Assembly (NCBI GenBank): GCA_963693365.1
Contig: CAVNZM010000013.1
Coordinates: forward strand, 6,014,001 to 6,078,000
Direction: 5' to 3'
From: Amoebidium appalachense
Lineage: Eukaryota > Ichthyosporea
DNA: 64,000 bases
A program made the translations under genes and the position numbers. The first letter of the stretch is position 1. Each line of letters opens with the position of its first letter. The notes below the pieces were generated by a model. The model was not told the DNA's origin. It searched no databases and saw only the letters and a list, made by a program, of their open reading frames with translations. Below are positions 23,138 through 34,294 of the stretch, piece after piece.

Positions 23138-24602
23138 GATGGGGCAATCAAGCAGACAAGCAGGCAGGAAAAGGGCTGGCAGGCAGGCACAAAGGCAGGT
23201 ATAATAGCAGACACAAAGGCAGGCAAGCACATATGCAGCAGGCAGGCATATAGGCAGGTTTAAAAAGGCCAACACATGGGCAGGCAGGCGTGCACATATG
23301 CAACAGGCGGACACATGTGCCCCAGGCAAGCATATCGCAGGTAAATAGCAGGCGCATATGCAGGCAGGCACATATGCAGATAAATAGCTGACACATGCAG
23401 GCAGGCACTTACGTAGCAGGCAGGCGCATAGACAGGTAAAAAGCCGACACATAGGCAGGCAGGCAGGCACATATGCAGTAGACAGGCACACATGTAGCAG
23501 GCAGGGACATAGGCAGGGATATAGGCAGACAGACTGGCATACATGCCGATACAAAGTCAGGCATATTAGCACGCATATTGGCAGGCACGCTGGCAGATAA
23601 ACAGGCAGGCAGACGCACAGACATGCAGACTCACAGAAAGGCAGGCAAACAAGCAGGCAGACACAGACATACAGGCAGGCAGACACCCATGTAAACAGGC
23701 AGGCAGACACAGGCATGCAGGCACACAACCAGACATACAGGCAGGCAGACAAACAGGCAGGCACGTACCCGAGACCATGCAGACCACGCCGGAGAGCACT
23801 GCACTTTTGTGGAAGAAGTTGCCCACCGTGATGGCAAACTCCGTCTCGCTGCCCAGCACCCTACAGCCACCCTGCCTCAGCCTCCCCCCCCCCCCCCCCC
23901 CCCCCCCCCCTCCCCTCCTGTCCTCAGGGCACCCACTTATTTTGTATGATGATGTAACGTTGTCCGTCCGCCATGGCCTCCTGCACCCCATGTCAAACTT
24001 CAACCCCACAACCACTTTGCCCCGACTCCCTGGTCTGTTGTTTTTACTTCGCACCTCAAGTTCGAATTCCAGATCATGTCGGGGATCTCTCGGGTGCTGG
24101 TGGATAACCACAAAGTCCCGGTCCCACTCATCTTCCTCCTCCTCACCACCCGTTGCCCTGCCCCCACACCATTAGCCCAGCTTCCAGACTAGTGTGGTTG
24201 CACACACACGTCCACAGGGAAAGAGGATAGGGAAAGTGAATGGGGTTGATAGCATGTCTGGAGCCACCAGGTCAGCAAGGGCGAGGTGGGTTGAAGCCAG
24301 CTTTTCCAGTTATCAACCCCCTAGATACATGAGTTCCCATCCCAAACAACCCAGCAGCCCCTTCAAAGGGACATGGTTCAGCCAGCACCAGACAAAGTGG
24401 CCACTACCCTCCCCATCAGCCACAAGGCTGCCCTCTTTGCACAGTGCAAGGCACTAGCCACTAGCAAGCCCTTAGGCGTCAACGCCACCACCCAAAGAGC
24501 GCATAATGGAAGACTCCCGGCACGCACAGCCACAGCACGCAGGCGGGCACACACGTACAGCTGCAGGGCCCGGGGTGGGGGAGGCTGCTGCTTGGCGTCC
24601 AT
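21838..24602 (-). CDS. TMEM11: TMEM11-like mitochondrial inner-membrane protein
   Basis: Seven exons on the minus strand. ATG at 24602 gives MDAKQQPPPPRALQL, spliced in phase to an acidic segment and then DFVVIHQHPRDPRHDLEFEL, RYIIIQNK, VLGSETEFAITVGNFFHKSA, VLSGVVCMVSG, LVVALPAGFVSSLCALIYDV, SWAYDGCCKYQ, NHTILVRKDDR and RVRRRLHNIVAGCSAVYCGV, with a TAG at 21838-21840. This follows TMEM11 (PMI in flies) nearly end to end, including TVGNxxHKxAVLxG, CCKYQV, LVRKDD and RRRLHN. TMEM11 is an inner-membrane protein linked to MICOS and crista shape, with two membrane spans, both visible here. The fourth intron is almost wholly a CAGG-type repeat. The gene is divergent from DCTN6. Confidence 0.85.
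22985..23765. repeat. CAGG/CAGACAGG-type repeat filling a TMEM11 intron
   Basis: About 780 bases of CAGGCAGG, CAGACAGG and CAGGCACATATG units with changing order. It yields a 325-codon cysteine-rich frame on the minus strand that is an artefact of the repeat. Confidence 0.85.
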
Positions 24603-24750
24603 GCTGGCGCCTGGCGGCCTAGTGGGCCGCTGGCGAAGCTAAGGGATGGCCGTGTGCAACAGCAGGCAGGGGCGTCTGTCTGCGCACATACATACATTAA
24701 CACGCACACCGTAAGGGCTTATGTGTGCGCTCGAGCCCACACAAAACAAG

Positions 24751-24784
<34 letters not shown>

Positions 24785-25319
24785 AAGGGCGCAGGGTTAC
24801 TGGACTGAGGGGGGTGGCCGGTGGAGTGGCCAGTGGCCAGACACATTCCAAGCGATGCGCGGTGCACCAATGATAATGCGCGGATCCCACGATCTGCCGA
24901 GATCGTTTCTGCGATCTGGCAGCTGCAGACACAGGCAGACCGGGCCTAGCTTCGCGATCGTGCCACTGACAATCAGTGAGGGCACAGCAGGCCCCATCCC
25001 ACTGTGTGCATTGTGTGCATGCAATTCTGTCAGGCCAATGCATATCCACAGTTATACGTCTAGTTGAGGAGGCAATACTGGTAGTGTATCTCAGAGCGTA
25101 CACAGGGACAGATGCGAACAGCGAAGGCTGATAAAATCAGGAAGGAGAAAGCGTGCTAATTAGATACCAAACGAGTGCCGGCACACCAGCACACTGCCGT
25201 CCTTCCGGCAGGGAGCAATATTTTGACCTTCACTTCCGGTGCGGTGGAGGCTGTAAGCATACACAAGTAGCTGGCGAGCAGCTGTCCGTGGCTGCACGGT
25301 GTGCTAGGCTGTGGGCATC

Positions 25320-26647
25320 ATGGCCGTCAGGTGCGTGCCTGGGTCGCTGGGACGGGTCGCAGGGTACTGTGGCTGGGTGGCTGTGTGTGGTGTTCAGAAG
25401 CTCACAGGCCGCACATGGACAGAATCGCACCCACGGCAGTGGTGTGCAAGGACGCCCGGCTGGAGGGCAACATAACAATCGGTATGATGATTGCCCTGTG
25501 GCTGGCCACATGGGTGGCTGACTCTGCCCTGCAGGTGAGGGCTGTGTGGTGCAGCCCCGGGCGCACATACGGGCTGAGAGTGGGCCCATCGTGGTGGGGG
25601 CAGGCACCAACATCGAGGAGAACACAACTATAGTCAACAGGTGTGTACTGCTGGGTGGGTCCTGGGCTGGGCAGCTGACCTCCTTGTGCAGGGCCGAGCC
25701 AGGCTGGGTGATGGTCATAGGCCAGGGCTGCACCGTGGAAGCCTGTGCCGGTGCGTGACTGCGCTGACTGCTCTGCGTGTGTTCAGTTCATGTGCGTGCA
25801 CGGGCAAGCACGTGTGTGTATATGTGTGTGTGGGTGTTGGGGGGAGGAGGGGGGGGGGGGGGGAGGGGGAGAGGGAGGAGACAAGAGGGCTGGCTGGGGC
25901 TATGGTGGGTGCTGGTAGGGCAGCAGGGTGCTGGGCAGGGCAGGTGGCAGCTGTGAGCGGGTGGCGGGCTGACGGGGGCCACAGTGCTGGACAGCTGCAC
26001 GCTTGCTGACGGCGTCCACGTGGAGTGCAAAGGTTGGTCCCGGGGTTGGGCTGCAAGAGGGTTTGTAGGGGGGGGGGGGGGGGGGGGGGGGGGGAGGAGG
26101 AGGGGGGGGGGGGGGGGGGGGCGCTGGTTGCAGGCCACTTGGTCACCCTGCTGCCTTTGGGCTGCCTTTGGGGCTTGAATGTGGTGTGGGGCTTGGGTGC
26201 CCAGAGGCTGGCAGGCGGCATGGGGTGTGGTACAGTAGAGTGGTATGTCCCCCCCCCCCCCCCCCCCCCCCCGGGGGGGGGGGGGGAGGGGATGGTTGTG
26301 CAGAAGGTGTGCCACTGGGGGGGGGGGGGGGGGGGAGGGGGAAGGGATGGTTGTGCAGAAGGTGTGCCACTATGTACCCCGGGGGGGGGGGGGGGGGGGG
26401 GGAAGGACGGGGAGGGGACAGGGGCTGACATTGGGCTGCAGGGCAAGTGGGGCCGGGGGCTGTCCTGGGAACCGGCAGCGTGGTGGGAGCGCTGTGCCAG
26501 GTATGCACATAAGCTGCTGGGAGTTGCAGCCGGGCAGCACTAACGGGGGGCTGCAGGTGGGGCCACTGGAGGAGCTGCCCGAGGCCCACATCCTGTTTGG
26601 AAAGGACCACACAGTGCGGCCCATGCACCCCAGCAGCAGTCAGGTTT

Positions 26648-26690
<43 letters not shown>

Positions 26691-26879
26691 ACCACACACA
26701 CACACACACACACACCCACACCACCACCACCACCACCACCACCACCCACGGGCTCCGGGCCCAAACGTGGCTGCTGACAGGGGTCACAGCACTTCCGGGC
26801 GCTCAATGAGGCACAGCTGCGGCTGCTGCAGCACACCCTGCCCAGCTTCCACCACCTGCACCAGCAGGCCCCAGCATAG
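25320..26879 (+). CDS. DCTN6: Dynactin subunit 6 (p27), left-handed beta-helix protein
   Basis: A first coding exon of only 11 bases (25320-25330, MAVR) splices to 25408-25481: RPHMDRIAPTAVVCKDARL, EGNITIG. The following exons give EGCVVQPRAHIRAESGPIVV, GAGTNIEENTTIVNR, VMVIGQGCTVEACAVLDSCT, LADGVHVECKGQVGPGAVLG, TGSVVGALCQ and EELPEAHILFGKDHTVRPMH, and the tail LLQHTLPSFHHLHQQ with a TAG at 26877. Hexapeptide turns of the left-handed beta-helix are evident, and the ending parallels the LPNYHHL end of DCTN6. The protein is part of the pointed-end complex of dynactin, which links dynein to cargo. Joining frames checked were 25330|25408 and the VECKG|QVGPG junction. The intron at about 26032-26440 is mostly G and C runs. 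Confidence 0.85.
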
Positions 26880-27122
26880 CCCTGGCGGGCAGGCAGGCAG
26901 GCAGGCAGGCGGCTTTAGGCCGGGGCGAGGGGGGGATGTGTAGTGGTTGGCTGAACAGGGGACAGGCACGGCATGCATGTATGACGACGACCAATCAGAT
27001 GAAGGAATAGCCAATACAATAATGCTCGTATGCTTTAAAAATGCAGTTTCTGCCCCCTCCCCCCCCCCCCCCCCTCCCCCCCCCTCCCCCCCCTCCTCCC
27101 CCCGCCGCCAAAACACACACAC

Positions 27123-27166
<44 letters not shown>

Positions 27167-27283
27167 CAGCCCGCCAGTTGCTTGCTGTACCTTAGAAGGA
27201 GTGATGAAGTTAACCTAATTGTTGCCCGTCTGAGAATAATATGTGCACCTCTGTTGTCTGAATTCACCCTAGCTAGTATGAGC
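26880..27283. repeat. 3' flank of DCTN6 with C run and (CA)n
   Basis: CAGG-type repeat right after the stop, then a C-rich run at about 27053-27108 and a (CA)n at 27114-27161. No gene was seen. Confidence 0.75.
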
Positions 27284-27625
27284 AAGCCTGTTGTGTGTAT
27301 GTACATGTTTATGTATTTTTACGACCACATCTGTTGTGTGTGGACATGCTCCCAAGCGTGCGTCCCGTTGTGCATATGTACTTTGACGCACACAGGGTGT
27401 CCATTTTTTTTAAGGACAGAAGGAATGTGATCTTGGTTTTCCGCATACAAGGAGAAGCCTGTTGTGTGTATGTACATGTTTATGTATTTTTACGACCACA
27501 TCTGTTGTGTGTGGACATGCTCCCTAGCATGCGTCCCATTGCGCATATGTACTTTGACGCACACCGGGTGTCCATTTTTTTTAAGGACAGAAGGAATGCG
27601 ATCTTGGTTTTCCACATACGGGGAT
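27284..27625. repeat. Tandem duplication of a 171-bp segment
   Basis: Copy 1 starts at 27284 and copy 2 at 27455 (AAGCCTGTTGTGTGTATG...). They differ by about ten substitutions. 171 is divisible by three, and a plus-strand frame stays open through both copies (27295-27693) with PHLLCVDMLPS and HRVSIFFKDRRN repeated. No family was recognised. Confidence 0.7.
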
Positions 27626-28536
27626 TGAATACCAGTGATTGGCACGGCCACCAGGTAGCCACTAGCTTGGAGATCTACGTGGTAAATGACTAGCAAGTTA
27701 GTAGCAAGCACTGGCGATATTTAGGGCGTGCACCTATCTCACAGTGAAACGTGGCCACTGGCAGAAGTCAGGACTGGTGGAACCCACACATGATGATATA
27801 ACACAGCTCGGTCCAAGTACAAGCGGGCTGACGCGGACGCTGAAAACCGGATGAACACATATTCTCGGCTTATAAGTACGTCGTGTAGGCACACATTCTT
27901 TCTGCGACCCTTAAGCTTTCTAATAGACCTGCGCACATCAAAGTGCAAATGCACAATGTCGATCATATATGGAGGGTCACCTCTGGCACACACCACAGAC
28001 CTAGATTCGCACACAAGGGAGCATGCATGTGCGCGTACACACACCGCCCCCCAAGCGAACGAACACATAATTTCCATTACGCCCACACCCACTGACTACC
28101 CTTTCCTGCACACACAATTACTCAAGAACTTGCGTCCACATGTCAAGCACAACGGAAAAAGGAAAACAGCACACCCCGGCCAAAACACACGTACACTTAC
28201 ATACTGTACGTACCTGCGGGGGGGAAGGGGGTGGGTGGGGGGTGGGGGGGGAGGGGGCCTGAGAGCGAGAGTGAGAGAGAGAGAGAGAGAGAGTCTGAGA
28301 GGGGGGGGTAAGATGGAGTCATAAATTGTAGAGAGAGAAATGTTAAGTGTGAGAGAAATTTGAGAACTTCAAGCTTGAGAGCTGGAGAGAGGGGAAGAGA
28401 GAGAAATGGTGAGAGATCTCTAGAGAGCGAGGCAGGTAGAGCTGACAGAGAGATAAAGGGGGAGGGGGGAAGCTGAAAGAGCGAGTGTGAGAGAGAAAGC
28501 GCGAGAGTGAGAGGGGGGGGGGGGGGGGGGGGGAGG

Positions 28537-28569
<33 letters not shown>

Positions 28570-28860
28570 GGGGGAGGGGGGAGGGGGAGGGGGGATCAAG
28601 GAGGTTTGCCTTTGAGATCTAGCTTTCAACCTTCGAATTCGACAACGCATGCAAACCTATGCAAACCCTGTAACTTGCTGTAAGTCACGGTTGACTCGTC
28701 GGATGAGTAACTCATCATGAGTTTCAAGTTTGACCGTACTCCTTCAATAATCTTGCTCGGAAAATGATTGGTCAAAAATCCCGCGCTACCCTCCCATTGG
28801 TTAACTTATACCCTTTTACGGCAAGTGCGCAACGCAGTGGCATGCAAGGCAGCCCTCAGG

Positions 28861-29002
28861 TGTACGGTCGGAACGAATATCCGCATTGGCGGATATCCCG
28901 ACACTCTCGATTATCCCGGCAAATAAAGGATTGGACAGACCGTGTTGTCGGTCAGTCTGTAGTCTGGAGTCAAGGAGATAGGATCATAGTCTCTCCATAG
29001 TT
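28861..29002 (+). repeat. Dispersed 142-bp repeat, copy 1
   Basis: Starts TGTACGGTCGGAACGAATAT and ends CTCTCCATAGTT. It contains the hairpin ATATCCGC-ATTG-GCGGATAT and an imperfect one around ACAGACCG...GTCAGTCTGT. The second copy, at 30044, has the same length and differs at nine positions, with no insertions. Confidence 0.75.
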
Positions 29003-30043
29003 GATGGTAGCCAGAGTATAATTGGAAAGGTTCTGCAACCTCTAGACCCACCCGCCCACCCTACGTGACGGCACACCGCCCAGCAACAACGTCAAGAGAC
29101 GCTTCCACACCAACGACCTCAAGATCTGCACTTCAAAATGGCTACAGCACTCCCTCTCTCTGCTTACTCAAGAGCACTCTGCACTAACTGACCATTCCAC
29201 TATACACGGCCTACCGCAATAATTGCATAACGTTATACAGTACGGTCACGCGCGATGATACGTGCACATGTATAAACGAAAAACGCATGACACCTGCACA
29301 TGCAAAAACGAAAATCGCTGGTTGCATAATCCTTTGAAATAACTACATACAAAACCATACCAGCACAATGTGTTGTTGCGTAAACAACTGATGCTTTGCA
29401 TGAAACGTACTTGCACGAGCGTTGAAAAGGCAAAAGAAGTCTTACAAACGCACAAAAGCGTTACGCAGCTGTGAAGGACGACCCAAATGGCGCCTCACAG
29501 TATGCACAAACACAACATACAACTTCCAATGACTTAACGATGCAAATGTAAAGGCGCAACGTGTAAGGTGTTAGGTGCAAACGCAACAACCACTGCACGC
29601 TTGAATTCGCGTGCACTGCTTCACTGTAAGCACAAATGTCCGTTCCACATGCCTGCCTGCACTCAGTCAGCCGTTACCACAGACACAACAAAAGGAATGA
29701 GTCACACAAGAGACAAGCCATAAAATCGCATGCACACCCGCTCTCTGGTGGCTAGCTGAGCTAGTAACCATATGGTTTGTCCGTGGACAAAAGCACACAT
29801 AGGGCTAAGGAAACGTAAAAGGCCCTGAGGAGTATTCTGAGAGTGTTTCCCTCCTCGAAACCCAGGGAACAGTGCGACTCCCTGTACAAAAACCGCACTC
29901 GCCACTTCCGTTGCATTGAACAGATTTAGTTGCAAGTAGAAAGAATACTAAGTGCACAAAAGCACACATGCCAAAAAACAAGATGGCAACACAATATCAT
30001 ATCTCCGGTAAGCTTCAGGGACGAAGCTTTCTCCCGGGGGGGA

Positions 30044-30185
30044 TGTACGGTCGGAACGAATATCCGGATTGGCGGATATCCCGATACTCTTCATTATCCC
30101 GGCAAATAAAGGATCGGACAGACCGCGGTGTCGGTCAGTCTGTAGCCTGGAGTCACGGAGATAGGATCATAGTCTCTCCATAGTT
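30044..30185 (+). repeat. Dispersed 142-bp repeat, copy 2
   Basis: Same length and orientation as the copy at 28861, about 94% identical; flanks are unrelated on both sides. Both copies keep a 45-codon open frame, but most differences change the amino acid, so coding constraint is unlikely. A structured RNA or short interspersed element is more likely. Confidence 0.75.
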
Positions 30186-30601
30186 CACAGGCTTGAACAT
30201 CATAGGCTTAGCTCATGGCCATCTTGCCTAATTATAAGCCCAGCACAAGGCTCAGTTTGAGGGAGCTCCTACTTTTCAAGGAACATCCTTTGCGGGTGCG
30301 ACTGGTCACATGCCTCTCCTGCCCTTCAAAGATAGCGGTCAGCGAGCGTTGATTTATCATACATAGGCTGGAAGGCACACGTACAATCAGGATGTGCTGG
30401 GACGAATAAGCCTGTTCACCTGGTGTTCACAGACACGAACATATTGCCTACAGTACACTACTACATGGCTGTGTTTCTGTTTAGTCACATTGCCCAGAGC
30501 CACCGTCCACCGACCACTGCTAACATCACACCCTGGGGGCTCATACTGGGCCTTAAGCCGCCTGTCTGGCCCGTGGGCTCCATTGAAGCAGGCCAGGCAG
30601 C

Positions 30602-30653
30602 ATGGACGCCACGGGGACCATACGGCTGGTGCTGGTCGTGGGTGAGTGCTAGC

Positions 30654-30702
<49 letters not shown>

Positions 30703-32160
30703 AAGCTTTGGGGGAAAAAAAAAAAAAAAAAAAAAAAAAAAGGCGGTGGTGGTGTTGGTAGTCGTGGTGTTGATGGGGATGAGGGTGGCAGTGTTAGATG
30801 ATGGGAAGAGAGAGGGCTGGGGGGGAGGGGGGGGGGGGGGGTTCGCGGGGTTGAACTTGCTGACAGGGCTGCAGACGGCAGCAGCAGCATGGTGGGTGCC
30901 CTTGACGTGCTACGGGCAGACTACCTGGACCCCATGCTAAGGTACCGTACGGAGGGTGGGGGGGTCTGTAGGCTCGGTTGAAGGGTTGCTAAGGGGCAGC
31001 ATGCAGAGAGCTGGACCAGGGGGACGGCACAAAGGCACGTGGGGGCCGGGGGAAGGGCGGGGGAGGGAGAAGGGGGGGAGGGGGGGAGAGGAATTTTGCT
31101 GATGCTGCTGCAGCTGCTGGTGGGGGGAGTGGTCTACCGCGACTATTGTGGGCCTCTGCCGGTGCTGGAAGTCCTGCCATATGGCCCCGCTGCCCTGGCA
31201 CAGGCTTGGCTGCAGAGTGCGTGCCCGTGGGGGAAAGAGAGGGTGGTGGTGGCGGTGGAGAGGAGGTCTAACAGGGGGCAGGGCTGGAGCTTGGAGGCAG
31301 CAGCCTCGGGGGGGCGCTGGCTGAGGGCTTGGCGGCGGCCCTGCAGGTGGGTGTGCCTGTGCCTGTGTGCCTGTCTGCCTAGGTTGGTGGGTGGCTGAAA
31401 CCCCGGGGTTGAACAGCTGCCGGGGGCTGGAGAGGAGGAAGCACACAACAGCCACATAGTGGTGGTGTGGTAAGTGGTGAGGGAGGGGGATAAGGAGGCT
31501 GGGGGGGGGGGGGGGGGGGGGGGGGAGGGCATCCTGTAACAGGGCTGCAGCAACACAGAGCCCCGGGACATGGCTACCCTCCTGCCGTGGGGAGTGCCGC
31601 CGGGCGCACCGCAGACCTGTAAAGACCAGGCAGCAGAGCTGGGCCAGGTGGGTGTGTGCGCGGGGGGGGGGGGGGGGGGGGGGGGGGGGAGGAAGGGGGG
31701 GAACAGGTATGGGGAGGAGGAGGGGGCGGGGGAGGGGGGGGGGAGGCTAGACGCTAATGCGGGCAGCAGCTGGGGTACACACTGTCGGTGATCTGCCCCC
31801 GAAGGTTGCAGGAGCTTATAGACCTTGCCGATCTGTACGTGACGGTAAGTGTGTGTGTGTGTGTGTGCGTGTGGGTGGGTGGGTGGGTGGGTGGGTGGGG
31901 AGGGGGAGGAGGAGGGGAGGGGGAGGGGGGTTGTTTGGGGGGGGGAGGGGGTTGGGGAAGGTGGGAAGAGGGGTGGGGGGAAGGGGAGGCGAGGAGGGGA
32001 AGGGGGGAGGGGGGAGGGGGGAGGGAAGGGGGTTGTTTGGGGCTAAATGGGCGGCAGGCCACGGGGGGCCGGGAAGGGCTGCGAGACATGGCAGCACTGC
32101 CCCAGCACCTGGCCCTAGTGGCTGGACTGCCCCTAGGCACCCTGCGATTCAGCCGTAGGT

Positions 32161-32193
<33 letters not shown>

Positions 32194-33312
32194 TCCCCCC
32201 CCCCCTCCCCCCCCCCTACACACACACACACACACACCCTTCCCGGGCGCAGGCAGGCAGGCACTGACTGGTATGCAGATGTGGACACGGACGGGCCCGA
32301 GGGCAGGGCAGAGGACAGGGAGCAGCTGCTGGTGTGTGCAATCCCCCCCCCCCCCCCCCCCTCCCCATCCCCCCCCCCCTCCCCCCCTCCCCGCCCCAGT
32401 CCCCGCACTGCTCTAGGTCCTGGGCAGGGCACTTTAAAACCATTGAACCAGGCTGTATAGGACCACCACACTCTCATCCTCGCACCAACCACCTTTGCCC
32501 TACATTCAAACTATCATATTGGCAGAAAGTAAACACTTGCAACTTATATAAATGAAACAGCCAACAACAGGAAGATTATCCGGATGTCCAGTATTAGGTC
32601 CGAGGTTCATACATTCACATTCACTCCACAGATATTGATACCAATAACTTAGTGTCATACCAACACCATGTCGTGAGCCATATAATTACAACCAATATAA
32701 CTCCACTGACCATTACCTGCACCATCTGCAATACGCAATGATCATTTTTACCAACAGCATCCCCATTTTGCAATTCACACAAGTATAGACATGATGGTAA
32801 TGCTTGAGAGAGTGATGGGAGCCGTTGGCATGTACGGGGGGCAACATTTGAATTCGTGCTGCCCCTGCAAGCCTGGTGGGATGGCGGGCCAACCCAAGCT
32901 GGCGGAGGGCTCTTTTATTTGTTTATTTTTTCTAAATAATTTTTTTATATTGATTAGCCAGTATTGATGTATTTTGTTTTTATTAAATATCATATCCTTA
33001 AGTTCTGGTAGGACCGTGCTGCTGCGCTTCCTCTTCATACATGCTCTTGTTACACAGCAGAGCTCTGGGGTGCCGACACGTGGCCGCCCACTAACCCTCT
33101 GCCCCAGCCCCCAACCCCAGGCCCGGCAAGTGCAGAGCCAAGCCCAGGGCCCGGCCGCAGGGGTGGGTGTAGGTATGTGGTGGCTACTGTGGGTGTAGTG
33201 TTGGGCTGAAAGGGGGGGGCCAGATACAACAGACAGTGCCACGGGCAGCCCCCAGACACCCGGCACGGTAGGTGGTGGTGGGGTGGGGTGTGGTGTGGTG
33301 TGGTGGGGTGGG

Positions 33313-33368
<56 letters not shown>

Positions 33369-33550
33369 GGGGGGGGGTGGGGTGGGGATGTGTGTGTGGG
33401 GGTATGGGGGGGGGGGGGGGGGGGGGGGGATAGGGTGGCGCCTATGCAAGGTTACTGATGGAGAGGCGACACAGAGACTGCAGGGGACTGCGGGGCAGCA
33501 GGGCCAACGAAGGGTGGGTCCTTCTTCTGTTGGGTGGTGGTGGTGGTGGT

Positions 33551-33586
<36 letters not shown>

Positions 33587-34263
33587 CTGAGAAATCATGG
33601 GCACAGGTGCAGGTAATGCTTGAGATGCGCAAGGGCGACCAAAAGGTTGAAATGCCCCTGGTGATGGCTACAGACCAGTAGGTGCCCTGCTTACTAGTAT
33701 TATTAGTATTGCAAATCTTAGTATTTCAAACCTTAGTATTGCAAAACATTAGCATTGCAAACAATAGTATTACAAACCTTAGCATTGCAAACATTAGCAT
33801 TGCAAACCTTAGCATTGCAAACCTTAGTATTGCAAACCTTAGTGTTGAACATCTTAGCATTGCAAGCCTTAGCATTGCAGACCTTAGCCTTGCAAACCTT
33901 AGTATTGCAAACCTAGGAGGGCACACAGGCCAATCATGCTATACGTCGTGTTGCACACTGTATAGGCCACAGGACGTGTGCCTAATTATTCGGTGCTGAC
34001 TGGGGGGCAGGATTGATGCCTCTGAGTTTGATGTGCCGCTGGTGGTGAACGTCGTCAATCCGCAGAATATTCCCGAGCTCTCAGACCCGGATCGTCTCTC
34101 TGCCACCCCAAGGGTAGGTGGGCCCATGGAGCCTTTGGGGGGGGAGGGGGGGGGGGGGGGGGGATGCCCGCAAGCCCAGGGGGGGGGGGGGGATTTTATA
34201 GAAACCTTGCAAGCCTGAGGGTATACCAAACAAGTGGAGAGGTGTGTGTTTGTGTGTGTGTGT

Positions 34264-34294
<31 letters not shown>

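Larger units (their letters stand above)
27626..30601. other. Gene-poor region with GA-rich tract and dispersed repeats
   Basis: Lower GC than the rest. It holds a GAGA/poly-G tract at about 28255-28600, two copies of a 142-bp repeat, and AT-richer unique sequence from 28600 to 30400 with only short frames. No conserved protein was seen. Confidence 0.6.

Noticed and set aside
22787-23764. 325-codon cysteine-rich minus-strand frame
   Set aside because: It comes from CAGG-type repeats in a TMEM11 intron.
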